From an uncultured Dehalococcoidia bacterium (GTDB lineage Bacteria > Chloroflexota > Dehalococcoidia > Lucifugimonadales > UBA1123), in the NCBI GenBank assembly GCA_951812505.1, contig CATOSI010000005.1, forward strand, positions 62,001 to 126,000: 64,000 bases of DNA, read 5' to 3'. Under the pieces are notes generated by a model. The model had not been told where the DNA came from and ran no database searches. It saw only the letters and a program-made list of their open reading frames with translations. Both the position numbers and the translations under genes were made by a program. Of this stretch, positions 52,064 to 60,961 are shown piece after piece (positions within the stretch are counted from its first letter, which is position 1; each line of letters opens with the position of its first letter).

Positions 52064-53245
52064 TCAGAGTGGACCGAAGTATTCGACCAGCCTCGATAGC
52101 GCTTCTTCGTATCGGTCCCTCGGTGAGCAGCCATAGGATATCCGTACAAACCCTTCCCACTGCCTCCCGAACGCGCTGCCCGGAACAGTAAGGACTTGCG
52201 CCTCTTCCAGAAGTTTCCACGCCAGTTCCCTCTCTCCACCCACGACATCGGCCCTGACCATCGCGAACAGCGCGCCGTCCGTCTTCTTCCAATGGAATGC
52301 CGGCATTTTATCGAGCGCCCCTTCTAGTATTCTGCGCCTTTGGTCTAATTCCGCGATCATGCTGAGTGGGTACTCCGGCATCTGATCGAGCGCGGCGGTG
52401 GCCGCTACCTGGGAGATGATCGGCGCGCAAATAGCCATCGCATCCTGTACTTTCAGCGCCTGGCGGCAAAGCTCAGAGTCCGCGGCAATGTAGCCAATAC
52501 GCCATCCGGTCATGCCAAAGGTCTTGGACAGACTACCAAGCGTGATGATGTTGTCGCCGCCACCGGCGACTCCGGCAACGGTCGTATGTCTGGCCCCGTC
52601 ATAGCAGAATACCTCGTAGGCATCATCGCTGATCACATAGATTCCACGCTCCGACAACTCGCGAGTGATGACTGCTATCTCTTCGGGACGATATACCGTG
52701 CCGGTGGGGTTGTTGGGAGACACTATGACCACGGCCTTTGTTCGCTCAGTAAGTACTGCCTCAACGTCTTCCATACGCATCTGGAATCCGTCTTCCTCAC
52801 TGAGCGGAATCTCTACTACCGTACCGCCGCTGAGTTCGATTGCCATGTGGTGATTGAAGTAGTAAGGAGAAGCGATTGCGACTTCATCGCCCGGCTCCAG
52901 GATAGTTGTCATGACTACCATGAACGCCTGATTGGAGCCCGGAGTAACAAGCAACTGCGTGTCCGGGTCGAACGACACTCGGTTGAACTCTCGGAGTTTT
53001 CGTGCGAGCGCGTATCGGAGTTCGGGTATGCCCGCGTCGGGGCCGTAGGTATGCAATCGGGGACCGAAACTGTCCAGCGCCTCTCTCACGGCATCGAGCA
53101 TCTGTGGCGGCGGCTCGAAGAACGGCACGCTCTGGCCGAGGCTGATGACGTCCCCGCCCTCCGCGTTCATTCGGGTCATTGCCGTGTTCAGCGCGTCAAT
53201 AGGCGGCATTGCGACGGCGCGCACTCTATCCGGAATTATTGTCAT
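52064..53245 (-). CDS. Class I/II PLP aminotransferase
   Basis: 393 residues from ATG 53245 with AGGGA upstream; the longer ORF start is not supported. Y-G-P-D-A-G-I-P-E-L-R, S-P-N-N-P-T-G (N178), S-D-D-A-Y-E (D208) and the PLP lysine K241 in G-S-L-S-K-T-F-G-M-T-G-W-R-I-G-Y are the fold-type I markers, and R-I-S-Y-G-C near the C terminus has the carboxylate-binding arginine. It is an AspC/AlaT/kynurenine-type aminotransferase acting in the cytoplasm. The amino donor is not deducible. Confidence 0.92.
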   Translation of the reverse strand: MTIIPDRVRAVAMPPIDALNTAMTRMNAEGGDVISLGQSVPFFEPPPQMLDAVREALDSFGPRLHTYGPDAGIPELRYALARKLREFNRVSFDPDTQLLVTPGSNQAFMVVMTTILEPGDEVAIASPYYFNHHMAIELSGGTVVEIPLSEEDGFQMRMEDVEAVLTERTKAVVIVSPNNPTGTVYRPEEIAVITRELSERGIYVISDDAYEVFCYDGARHTTVAGVAGGGDNIITLGSLSKTFGMTGWRIGYIAADSELCRQALKVQDAMAICAPIISQVAATAALDQMPEYPLSMIAELDQRRRILEGALDKMPAFHWKKTDGALFAMVRADVVGGERELAWKLLEEAQVLTVPGSAFGRQWEGFVRISYGCSPRDRYEEALSRLVEYFGPL

Positions 53246-53547
53246 TTCGGATCCCTGTCTCCCGCTTGAATCACTGCCATCATACCCGCAAAAGGAGACC
53301 TTTGCACAATCACGTGAAAACGGGTATCCAGGGGCGGAGAGGCGGCGCATACAGTTAGGAATTCTGAGACTGTCCCGCCCAGTCAGTTCTTCAAATCAGG
53401 GTGGATACAAGTTTGGCAATGGTCTCCGAAAGCGAGTATCCGACTATCCTGTTCATCCCATTATCCTGTAATTCCCGATTCTGACAAAGCGGAAGGCTTC
53501 AAGTATTATAATGCCAGGCAACATGATTCCAGGAGAGGCGCCACGAA
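53246..53547. other. 302-bp non-coding region with an interrupted REP copy
   Basis: Contains the interrupted REP-like copy (53280-53331) and, near the right end, TATAAT at 53507-53512 as possible -10 box for the BNR gene. Nothing else is recognised. Confidence 0.5.
53280..53331. repeat. REP-like repeat, copy 7, interrupted
   Basis: CATACCCG (53281-53288), about 24 unrelated bases, then CGTGAAAACGGG and TATCCAG (53313-53331). The arms ATACCCG/CGGGTAT still pair although both differ from the usual ATTCCCG/CGGGAAT, another compensatory change. Confidence 0.6.
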
Positions 53548-56500
53548 ATGACATTGCAGAGACACACCAACGACATTGATCCCAAGATGTTGAACGCCCT
53601 GGAATGGCGGTGCATCGGCCCTCCACGAGGCGGGCGCGTCGTCGCGGTGGCAGGAGATCCGGTTGACGCCGGAACCTTCTACTTCGGAGCGTGCGCAGGC
53701 GGCGTGTGGAAGACCTACGATGGAGGAACATATTGGGAGAACGTGTCTGACGGCTACTTCAAGACGGCGTCCGTGGGCGCGATTGCGGTATCCGACTCGG
53801 ATCCGAGTGTCGTTTACGCCGGAATGGGCGAGGCGTGCATACGGCTTGACGTAACGCACGGCGACGGCGTTTACAGGTCGAACGACGCTGGTCATACTTG
53901 GGTCCACCTGGGACTCGAGGACACTCGGCACATCTCGCGGGTCAGGATTCACCCGACCAACCCGGACATCGTTTACGTTGGCGCGCTCGGCCACGCATTC
54001 GGCCCGAACGATCAGCGCGGCATTTTCAGATCAATGGATGGTGGCAAAAACTGGGACAACGTTCTGTACATTAGTAAGAACGCGGGCTCCGGCGACCTGT
54101 CCATTGACCCGAACAACCCCCGTCTGCTGTTCGCCGGGATATGGCAGGTTCGCCGCAACTTCTGGAACCTCACGAGTGGGGGGCCTGACAGCGGACTGTG
54201 GCGCAGCAATGATGGTGGCGACTCCTGGGATGACGTCTCCGGCAATCCGGGCCTGCCCGAGGGGCCTTTCGGTCGCATCGGCGTGGCGATTTCCCCGGCC
54301 AAGCCTGGCCGCATTTATGCGACGATTGAAGCAAGAGAGCCAGGCGTGTTCAGGTCGGACGATTACGGCGACACTTGGGAGTTGGTGTCAGATGACCGCG
54401 ACCTCCAGGGGCGACCCTGGTACTACCAGCACATATTCGCCGATCCGCAGGACGCGGACACGGTCTGGGTGCTCAACTACTCGGCGTGGAAGTCCAGCGA
54501 CGGAGGCAAGACCTGGGTCGAAGTGAACACGCCGCACGGCGACAATCACGACCTCTGGATTGACCCCAGAAATCCCCGGAGGATGATAGAGGGAAACGAT
54601 GGCGGCGCGTGCGTCAGCTACAATGGCGGAGACACGTTCTCGACCATATACAATCAGCTAACGGCTCAGTTCTACCACGTAACCACCGACACGCAGTTCC
54701 CCTACCGCGTGTATGGAACCCAGCAGGACAACAGCGCGATAAGCGTCCCCTCCCGCTCGCACAAGGGGGCGATTCCATGGGGCGACTGCTACACGGTCGG
54801 CAGCTCGGAGAGCGGCTACATCGTCGTTGACCCCACAGATCCAAACATCGTCATATCCGGCGCGATTGGCTCCTCGCCGGGCGGCGGCGGGAATATGCTG
54901 CGCTACGACCATTCCACAGGCCAGGTGCGCATCATTACGGTCTGGCCCGAGATGAATACGGGCTTCGGACCAGTGGCCGCGCGCTACAGATTCCAGTGGA
55001 CGTATCCCATTCAATTCTCTCCGCATGACCCGGGCGTCCTGTACGCGGCGGGCAACATCGTCTTCAGGTCAACCGATCAGGGCGGAAGCTGGGAACCGAT
55101 CAGCCCCGATCTCACGCGCAACGACCCGGACAAGCTCCAGCCTTCCGGCGGCGACATCACCGGCGACGCCTCCGGCGCCGAGACGTACTGCACCATATTC
55201 TCGTTCTTGGAGTCTCCGCACGAGAAGGGCATCTTCTGGGCGGGCTCGGACGATGGGCTTGTGCATATCTCCAGGGATGGCGGCGCGAACTGGCAGGACG
55301 TGACGCCTCCCGACCTCGAGGAATGGACGCGGGTGGATATGATCGAAGTGTCCCCGCACGATCCGGCGACCGCTTACCTCTCCGGTACCCGCTACAAGTT
55401 CGACGACAGCAGGCCGTTCCTTTTCAAGACCTCGGACTACGGCGCGACCTGGATGTCCATCACAGGCAATCTCCCCTCCGACGACTTCACCCGCTGCATC
55501 CGCGAGGACGATCATCGCCCCGGACTTCTGTACGCCGGAACTGAGACAGGCATCTACGTGTCGTTCGACGACGGCGAAAACTGGCATTCGATGCGCGGCA
55601 ATCTTCCCGCCGTCCCTGTGTACGACCTGGCAATCAAGGACGACGACCTCGTGGCCGCGACCCACGGGCGCAGTTTTTGGATCCTGGACGGCCTGAGCCA
55701 CCTGAGGCAGGTGTCCGGCGACTTCGTGGACGAGGACATGCACCTCGTCAAGCCGCCGACCAAGATTCGCATGGCCGCGCCGTTCAGGGGAAGAGGCGGC
55801 AGTTCGTCCAAGAATTACCAGCTTTCGCTGGGCGCGGCGGTCGCTTTCATGGACACGAAGGAGCCGAACGGCGAATTCAAGCACAAGATGTTGGACGCAG
55901 GCGACAACGGGCCCGGCGGCGTCCGCGTGTGGTACTGGCTGAAGAGGAAGCCGGAGTCGGACGTCACTCTCACGTTCCTGGACGCGGACGGCGCGGAGAT
56001 AAGAACCTACACAAGCGCCGAGAAGGATGATGACGATGACTCGAACGGCCCGCGCGTTCCCGCCGAGGCCGGAATGAACCGCTTCGACTGGAGTATGCGC
56101 TACCCGGGCGCGAACAAGGTGCCTGGCGATAAGACGACCGACGGCGTGGGACGTGGGCCGCTCGCTCCGCCCGGAAGGTACCAGGTCAGGCTAAGCGTTG
56201 GCGAGCAGTCCCAGACGCAGAGCTTCGACATGGTGAAAGACCCGCGCGTGAAGGCCACGCAGGAAGACTTCGACGAGCAGTTCGAACTTCTGCTCCGAAT
56301 ACGCGACAAGATCTCGGAGACGCACGACAACATCAACCGTCTGCGAAGCGCGAGGTCGCAGGTGTCGGAGTGGGCAAAGCGCGCCGAGGGAACAGCGGCT
56401 GAGGAACCGGTCTCCACAGCCGCGGATGCTCTGAAGGAGAAGCTGAACGCGGTCGAAGGCGCCCTGATCCAGACGGAGTACAAAGGTGCGCGAGACAGGC

Positions 56501-56727
56501 TGCACATGCCCATCAGGCTGAACGCCAAGCTCGCGGGACTGTCGCCGGTCGTATCGGCTGGCGACTTCAGGCCACCCCAGCAGGCTTACGACGTGTTAGC
56601 CCACTTCACCGAACTTCTGGATGGTGAGTTCGCCACCCTGCAAACGATACTCGACGAGGACCTCGACGAGTTCCAGAACCTCCTCGCGGAACTGGAGGTA
56701 AAGGCGATAGTCCCGAGAGCGGAGTAG
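53548..56727 (+). CDS. Large BNR/sortilin-like beta-propeller protein
   Basis: 1059 residues with AGGAGAGG before ATG 53548. The first ~720 residues carry many BNR/Asp-box motifs of the form S-x-D-x-G-x-x-W (S-N-D-A-G-H-T-W, S-M-D-G-G-K-N-W, S-N-D-G-G-D-S-W, S-T-D-Q-G-G-S-W and others), giving two propellers as in VPS10/sortilin- and xyloglucanase-type proteins. A beta-sandwich-like region (~800-920) and a helical tail (~920-1059) follow. No signal peptide is visible, odd for a family usually exported. Database members are called glycosyl hydrolases, but no catalytic residue can be named. The HigA-like gene starts 12 bp after the stop. Confidence 0.85.
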   Translation: MTLQRHTNDIDPKMLNALEWRCIGPPRGGRVVAVAGDPVDAGTFYFGACAGGVWKTYDGGTYWENVSDGYFKTASVGAIAVSDSDPSVVYAGMGEACIRLDVTHGDGVYRSNDAGHTWVHLGLEDTRHISRVRIHPTNPDIVYVGALGHAFGPNDQRGIFRSMDGGKNWDNVLYISKNAGSGDLSIDPNNPRLLFAGIWQVRRNFWNLTSGGPDSGLWRSNDGGDSWDDVSGNPGLPEGPFGRIGVAISPAKPGRIYATIEAREPGVFRSDDYGDTWELVSDDRDLQGRPWYYQHIFADPQDADTVWVLNYSAWKSSDGGKTWVEVNTPHGDNHDLWIDPRNPRRMIEGNDGGACVSYNGGDTFSTIYNQLTAQFYHVTTDTQFPYRVYGTQQDNSAISVPSRSHKGAIPWGDCYTVGSSESGYIVVDPTDPNIVISGAIGSSPGGGGNMLRYDHSTGQVRIITVWPEMNTGFGPVAARYRFQWTYPIQFSPHDPGVLYAAGNIVFRSTDQGGSWEPISPDLTRNDPDKLQPSGGDITGDASGAETYCTIFSFLESPHEKGIFWAGSDDGLVHISRDGGANWQDVTPPDLEEWTRVDMIEVSPHDPATAYLSGTRYKFDDSRPFLFKTSDYGATWMSITGNLPSDDFTRCIREDDHRPGLLYAGTETGIYVSFDDGENWHSMRGNLPAVPVYDLAIKDDDLVAATHGRSFWILDGLSHLRQVSGDFVDEDMHLVKPPTKIRMAAPFRGRGGSSSKNYQLSLGAAVAFMDTKEPNGEFKHKMLDAGDNGPGGVRVWYWLKRKPESDVTLTFLDADGAEIRTYTSAEKDDDDDSNGPRVPAEAGMNRFDWSMRYPGANKVPGDKTTDGVGRGPLAPPGRYQVRLSVGEQSQTQSFDMVKDPRVKATQEDFDEQFELLLRIRDKISETHDNINRLRSARSQVSEWAKRAEGTAAEEPVSTAADALKEKLNAVEGALIQTEYKGARDRLHMPIRLNAKLAGLSPVVSAGDFRPPQQAYDVLAHFTELLDGEFATLQTILDEDLDEFQNLLAELEVKAIVPRAE

Positions 56728-56915
56728 ATGGGAGAGAGAATGACTATGCACAATCCGCCGCATCCGGGAGAGATAGTGAAGATGGACTGCTTAGAGCCGC
56801 TTGGCCTATCAGTAGATCAAGCGGCTGAAGGCTTGGGCGTGACCACCCGAGAATTGTCCGACATTGTGAGCGAGAAGACGGGCATATCAGCCGAGATGTC
56901 GGTCCGTCTGTCTAA

Positions 56916-58267
56916 CAGGCTGCGGAAGAATGGGTTGCAGAGCGGCGTAGGAGCAAGACTCGCTGCCTTGAAGAGCCTCATTCCGGCGCTTTTTGGCTCT
57001 CAGGAGGTTCCTGCACCGCTGTAATCGGCTTTCAGAAGGTTCGGCAGACACACCTCGCCCTGGGCAGAGCTATGCGAAGACGGGGACTCTGGCCTCTTCC
57101 TCAGCTATCAGTCTCGACATTCTCACCAGGTTGTACGCAGTAGCCACCAACTCCCCATACAGTCCGGTTCTCTCCACTCCGCGATACCGACTCCGACGAA
57201 AGCCTCCCACTGTCTTCATCCACCCGAAGATCGACTCCACACGCTTGCGAACCTTCTGACTCGCCGCATACCCGGCATGATGGGTCGTCCTCCCGTCTAT
57301 CGCAGACCATCTCTTCTTCTGGGCCACGTGCGGAGTGATGTTCAGGTCCCTGCACTCGGCAACGAAGTCCCTGCTGTCGTAGCCCCTGTCCGCTCCAACA
57401 GTCAGACGGCGGCTACCGGGTATCCGGATCAACATGTCCAGCGCCGCATCCCTCTCTGCCATGCCATTGGCCTCGGTCAGTCGGAAGTCGCTCACAAGAC
57501 CGTGCCTGTTGTCCATAAGCGCATGGGCCATGAACACCAGCTTCGCCTCCTTACCCTTGCCCTTCCTCATCAGCCTGGACTCGGGGTCGGTCGTGCTCTC
57601 GTGTGTCTCGTTGCTCAGCTTCTCCCCCCGAAAGTCCTCCGTACGGCTTCCACCTTCCCCCGGACCCTTCGGGTTATCGTCAGCATCCTCATCCCGTCTT
57701 CTGAAGCTCTTTATGCTCGCGGCAGCCTCTATCAGCGTACCATCCACGCTGAAGCGCTCGTCTGACATGAGACCTCGGCGGTCAGCCTCGTACGCCACCT
57801 CCTCGAACAGGGTCCTCCCCACCCTGTGTCTGAGCAGTCTTCTTCTGTTCTTGGTGAACACGGTCGCGTCGAAACTCGGCTCCATAAGGTCCATGTCCAG
57901 AAACCAGCGATACAGCAGGTTGTAGTCCAGTTCCTGGCAGAATGCTCTCTCACTGCGTATCGAGTACAGGGAGATCAGAAGAAGAGACTTCAGCAGTCGT
58001 TCGGGTGGGACGGAGGCTCGACCGACACTGGAGTACATCCTGTCGAAGTCGTCCGACATGCGGGAGAGAACGTCCTCGGCGACCTGTTTGATAGTCCTAA
58101 GAGGGTGGTCCGGTGGAACTCGTTCGTCGAGGTTGACGAAGGCAAGCATAGTGGACTGTGGGTTGCGTTTGCCTCTCATGGGACGGTCTCCTCTGTTGTC
58201 GCTTGTGGAGCTATTTTACTCCACAGACTCAGGGAAGACCTCCTATGCGGCTTTTTTCAGCAGCCTG
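56916..58267. mobile_element. IS5-type insertion sequence, 1352 bp
   Basis: Terminal inverted repeats start CAGGCTGCGGAAGAA on the left and CAGGCTGCTGAAAAA on the right (minus strand). The 4-bp target duplication CTAA lies at 56912-56915 and 58268-58271 and fits the YTAR target of IS5-group elements. One transposase gene on the minus strand fills most of the element. Removing it with one CTAA restores the HigA reading frame exactly. Confidence 0.92.
57070..58179 (-). CDS. IS5-family DDE transposase
   Basis: 369 residues, apparently intact. R-V-P-P-D-H-P-L-R near the N terminus, L-L-K-S-L-L-L-I-S-L-Y-S-I-R-S-E-R and L-D-Y-N-L-L-Y-R-W-F form the DUF772-like N-terminal domain. The catalytic residues are in F-S-V-D-G-T-L-I-E-A (D), V-G-A-D-R-G-Y-D-S (D) and V-E-S-I-F-G-W-M-K (E). 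It cuts and pastes the surrounding element. An IS1182-type assignment is the alternative. It reads opposite to the interrupted HigA gene. Confidence 0.93.
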   Translation of the reverse strand: MRGKRNPQSTMLAFVNLDERVPPDHPLRTIKQVAEDVLSRMSDDFDRMYSSVGRASVPPERLLKSLLLISLYSIRSERAFCQELDYNLLYRWFLDMDLMEPSFDATVFTKNRRRLLRHRVGRTLFEEVAYEADRRGLMSDERFSVDGTLIEAAASIKSFRRRDEDADDNPKGPGEGGSRTEDFRGEKLSNETHESTTDPESRLMRKGKGKEAKLVFMAHALMDNRHGLVSDFRLTEANGMAERDAALDMLIRIPGSRRLTVGADRGYDSRDFVAECRDLNITPHVAQKKRWSAIDGRTTHHAGYAASQKVRKRVESIFGWMKTVGGFRRSRYRGVERTGLYGELVATAYNLVRMSRLIAEEEARVPVFA

Positions 58268-58344
58268 CTAAAGCATTCGGTTCCTCGCCCGAAACATGGC
58301 TCAGGATGCAGATGGCCTACGACTTGTAGCAGATTGGGGAAAAG

Positions 58345-59607
58345 ATGACACATCCCAATAAGAAAGGAAAATATGTAGCGGAGCTGAGACTGCCCACATA
58401 TTTCTATTCGGGATCCGAAGAAAGAGATAAATTACCCAACCCTAAAGAATTCGGAGTCAGCAATGGATATTGGATACTGCGCCCTCTTGAGGAGCCATCC
58501 GAGTCAGACGGCTTTGCTGAGTTTGTGTTGGTTATTGAGTTTCCACATAAAACTCTCAAAGATGCTGAAAATCATGCTTTGGAAGTGGGTAGGAAATTCG
58601 GTTCGATAGCTTCAGGCTATGCAGGACACCCATTTGAATCACCAAAAATCAATAGAATTGCCTTAACTGACATCGCCGGCAATCTAATGAGCCAATCCAA
58701 TTATTGGTATGGAAATAAGTCCCATATGCTCACAAAGTTTGATCAACTTGAGAAATACCGATTCCAGAAGTATCTTGGAAATATCTCCGAGATTGATGGA
58801 AATACAAGATATCGGATACTTTCGGCGATTCACTGGTATGGAATATCTGTAAGTGCTATTGACCCATCAGCCAGCTTCACTGCTGCATGGACAGGCCTTG
58901 AGTGTATTGGTACTGTGCTCGACAGTAGGTTTCACCCTAATGGCCCTAAAGCACCCTGCGGTGTTTGTTGCAATAAAGTAGGTAAGAACAGGGATCGTAA
59001 GAAGGCAGGCATCGAGCATATATTTCGCATCATCGCTAATGGGACTCTTCCTGAGTCAGTATCTAATGATCTGATCAAAGGTTTCTCTGCGTGTAGAGCC
59101 CACAAGTTACGCAGTGATGCTGTACATGGCCTAGAGGAAGATGTTGAAACGCTAGCCCAGCAGTGCTCAGAATATAGGCGACATTTGATTCATGTCCTAA
59201 ATGCGGCGATTCTGCATACAATTGATCCATCCACCAGTTCATGGGTCACTGGCCACTATGAATTCCACCCATCAGCTCGTTTCTCACTGAAATCTAGTCA
59301 AGCCTTATCCCTTGAGCCATATCAAGGAGAATGGGTGGGAGGAATTCGATTTGAGACCGAATTCTCAAAACCTGTCAAAGATGTTCTCTACGGGTTAGAA
59401 TTTATTCTAGAGTTAAGGATTCAGAAAGAATTGACTGAGTCTATGTCTATAAGCAAAGAGCAATTCGAGCGAGATTCGGATATTTACAACTCTCCAGACA
59501 AAGAAAAGACTATAGTCCGAGGACTTTACAGTTGGCATGATAGGCCTAGTGAACCACCTTGGACAGAGATATCTGAGGACGCTGGATACAGCTTACAGTC
59601 CTTGTGA
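58345..59607 (+). CDS. HEPN-like protein of unknown family, AT-rich
   Basis: 420 residues from ATG 58345, with GGGGA upstream. Base composition is clearly more A+T-rich than the rest of the window, suggesting acquisition. The N-terminal ~200 residues match no family I recognise. C-G-V-C-C at 205-209 could hold a metal. Residues 250-262 read C-R-A-H-K-L-R-S-D-A-V-H-G: R256-x4-H261 is the HEPN RNase-type motif, and the surrounding L-R-x-x-x-V-H-G is like the Apea-type HEPN group. It lies 15 bp after, and in the same frame as, the HigA-like gene. A defence or toxin role with the HigA-like protein as regulator is an inference. Confidence 0.65.
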   Translation: MTHPNKKGKYVAELRLPTYFYSGSEERDKLPNPKEFGVSNGYWILRPLEEPSESDGFAEFVLVIEFPHKTLKDAENHALEVGRKFGSIASGYAGHPFESPKINRIALTDIAGNLMSQSNYWYGNKSHMLTKFDQLEKYRFQKYLGNISEIDGNTRYRILSAIHWYGISVSAIDPSASFTAAWTGLECIGTVLDSRFHPNGPKAPCGVCCNKVGKNRDRKKAGIEHIFRIIANGTLPESVSNDLIKGFSACRAHKLRSDAVHGLEEDVETLAQQCSEYRRHLIHVLNAAILHTIDPSTSSWVTGHYEFHPSARFSLKSSQALSLEPYQGEWVGGIRFETEFSKPVKDVLYGLEFILELRIQKELTESMSISKEQFERDSDIYNSPDKEKTIVRGLYSWHDRPSEPPWTEISEDAGYSLQSL

Positions 59608-59818
59608 TAGCTTCATGTCAAGTATCGCCATTCCCTTGACCGCATCATGTATGTTCTTCTGAACACCATCATCCGTGGCGGTGCTTATCACAACGTTCAT
59701 CGAATCGCGTCAAATTATCCGATCCTTGGTCCTACCCAGAAATAGCTTCGTGTGGGTTGGAGCGCCCGAACGAAGTCCCGCCTCCCACCGGGACACCGGA
59801 ACAATTCGCCGAACCTAC

Positions 59819-60961
59819 TTACTCGATCAAGTGGCTCTTCAACACGTCCTCGTCGAACTCTATTCCCAGGCCGGGGCCGGTTGGTGGGATGATCTGGCCG
59901 TTCTCGAACACGAGCGGCTCCTTGAAGATCGTCCTGTGAAGGGGGCCCATGTTTGCTTCCTGTATCATGAAGTTCGGCGAGCAGGTGTCTATCTGAACGG
60001 CTGAGGCAGCGGCTATCGGGCCGCAGTACATGTGCGGCGCTATCACTGCGTAGTGCGCCTCGGCTATGGCCGCTATCTTCTTGGCTTCCGTAATGCCTCC
60101 GCACTGCCCTACGTCCAACTGGATTATCTGCGCCGCCTTCTTTTCGAGCAAATTCGAGAATTCGTACTTTGTAACCAGCCTTTCGCCGGTGGCTATGGGG
60201 ATGCTCGTGTGCGCCGCCACCCTCGCCATTTCGTCTATGTTTTCGGGCGGGACCGGCTCTTCGAACCAGAAGGGGTGATAGGGTTCCAGGTAGTCGGCGA
60301 CCCGTATGGCGCTGTAAGTCGTCAACTGACCGTGTGTGCCAATGCCGACCTCCAGGTTGTTGCCGACCGCATTTCTGATGCTCTCGAAGATCTTGGCGGC
60401 GCGCTCGATCTCCCAGAGGGGGATGTCCCTGGGTATGGGGTATGAGGGCGGGAACGGGTCAATCTTGCAGGCGGTGTTGCCTTCTTCCAGCAGTTGCGCC
60501 GCGACCTCTCCGGCGGCCTCGGGGTTGTCCTGGAACGCGCCGCCGGGCATATAGGCATAGGCTCGCAGCGTCTCGTGGTACTTGCCGCCGAGCAGGTTGT
60601 AGATAGGCTGATTGGCCGCCTTTCCAGCGATGTCCCACAGGGCCATGTCTATCGCGCTGATGACGGGCGTCGCGTACAGGCTTGGATGCCGGAAGTCGTG
60701 CCGCGACGCGTACATCCTGTCCCATGTTCTCTCGATGTTGAACGGATTTTCACCGATGACGTAGTTTCGGACCATCTCCTCTATGAGGCCGATCTGCGTC
60801 TTCAGGTCGGTGAGGTTGTTGGAGTAGGCGCCGCCGGTGATGCGCTCGCCGAGGCCGATAATGCCCTCGTCGGTATGCAGTTCCAGGAACAGCAGGTATC
60901 TCCCGCCGATATATGGAGGCTCGTTTTCCACGACCATGGTTTTGAAGTCGGTTACTTTCAA
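59819..60961 (-). CDS. Mandelate racemase/galactonate dehydratase-like enolase
   Basis: 380 residues from ATG 60961. The enolase-superfamily capping domain (G-G-A-Y-S-N-N-L, A-I-D-M-A-L-W-D-I-A-G-K) is followed by the barrel with F-W-F-E-E-P-V-P-P-E-N (E234), A-T-G-E-R-L-V-T-K-Y-E-F (E260), Q-L-D-V-G-Q-C-G-G-I-T-E (D283) and A-P-H-M-Y-C-G-P (H310), closest to the D-galactonate-dehydratase group. At the first metal-ligand position, where D-F-H-G is expected, the protein has G208-T-H210-G, so the aspartate is missing while the histidine is kept. Acid-sugar dehydratase activity is therefore uncertain. Confidence 0.85.
   Translation of the reverse strand: MKVTDFKTMVVENEPPYIGGRYLLFLELHTDEGIIGLGERITGGAYSNNLTDLKTQIGLIEEMVRNYVIGENPFNIERTWDRMYASRHDFRHPSLYATPVISAIDMALWDIAGKAANQPIYNLLGGKYHETLRAYAYMPGGAFQDNPEAAGEVAAQLLEEGNTACKIDPFPPSYPIPRDIPLWEIERAAKIFESIRNAVGNNLEVGIGTHGQLTTYSAIRVADYLEPYHPFWFEEPVPPENIDEMARVAAHTSIPIATGERLVTKYEFSNLLEKKAAQIIQLDVGQCGGITEAKKIAAIAEAHYAVIAPHMYCGPIAAASAVQIDTCSPNFMIQEANMGPLHRTIFKEPLVFENGQIIPPTGPGLGIEFDEDVLKSHLIE

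Larger units (their letters stand above)
56740..58329 (+). pseudogene. HigA-like XRE regulator gene split by an IS element
   Basis: Residues M-T-M-H-N-P-P-H-P-G-E-I, L-E-P-L-G-L-S-V, A-A-E-G-L-G-V and I-S-A-E-M-S-V-R-L-S are the HigA-type helix-turn-helix antitoxin signature. The frame is broken at 56915 by the IS. After removing the IS and one CTAA copy it resumes at 58272 as K-A-F-G-S-S-P-E-T-W-L-R-M-Q-M-A-Y-D-L with TAG at 58327, a 77-residue protein. Many HigA proteins have W-Q after A-Y-D-L; here that codon is the TAG. No HigB toxin gene is upstream, where the BNR gene ends; the HEPN-like ORF begins 15 bp downstream. The truncated, IS-fused ORF (to 57024) is unlikely to be functional. 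Confidence 0.88.

Noticed and set aside
56560..56740. HigB toxin upstream of the HigA-like gene
   Set aside because: The BNR protein coding sequence runs to 12 bp before the HigA start, leaving no room for a toxin gene.
59593..59700. 35-codon minus-strand ORF overlapping the end of the HEPN-like gene
   Set aside because: Short, without ribosome site or recognised family; it may be a gene remnant but cannot be supported.
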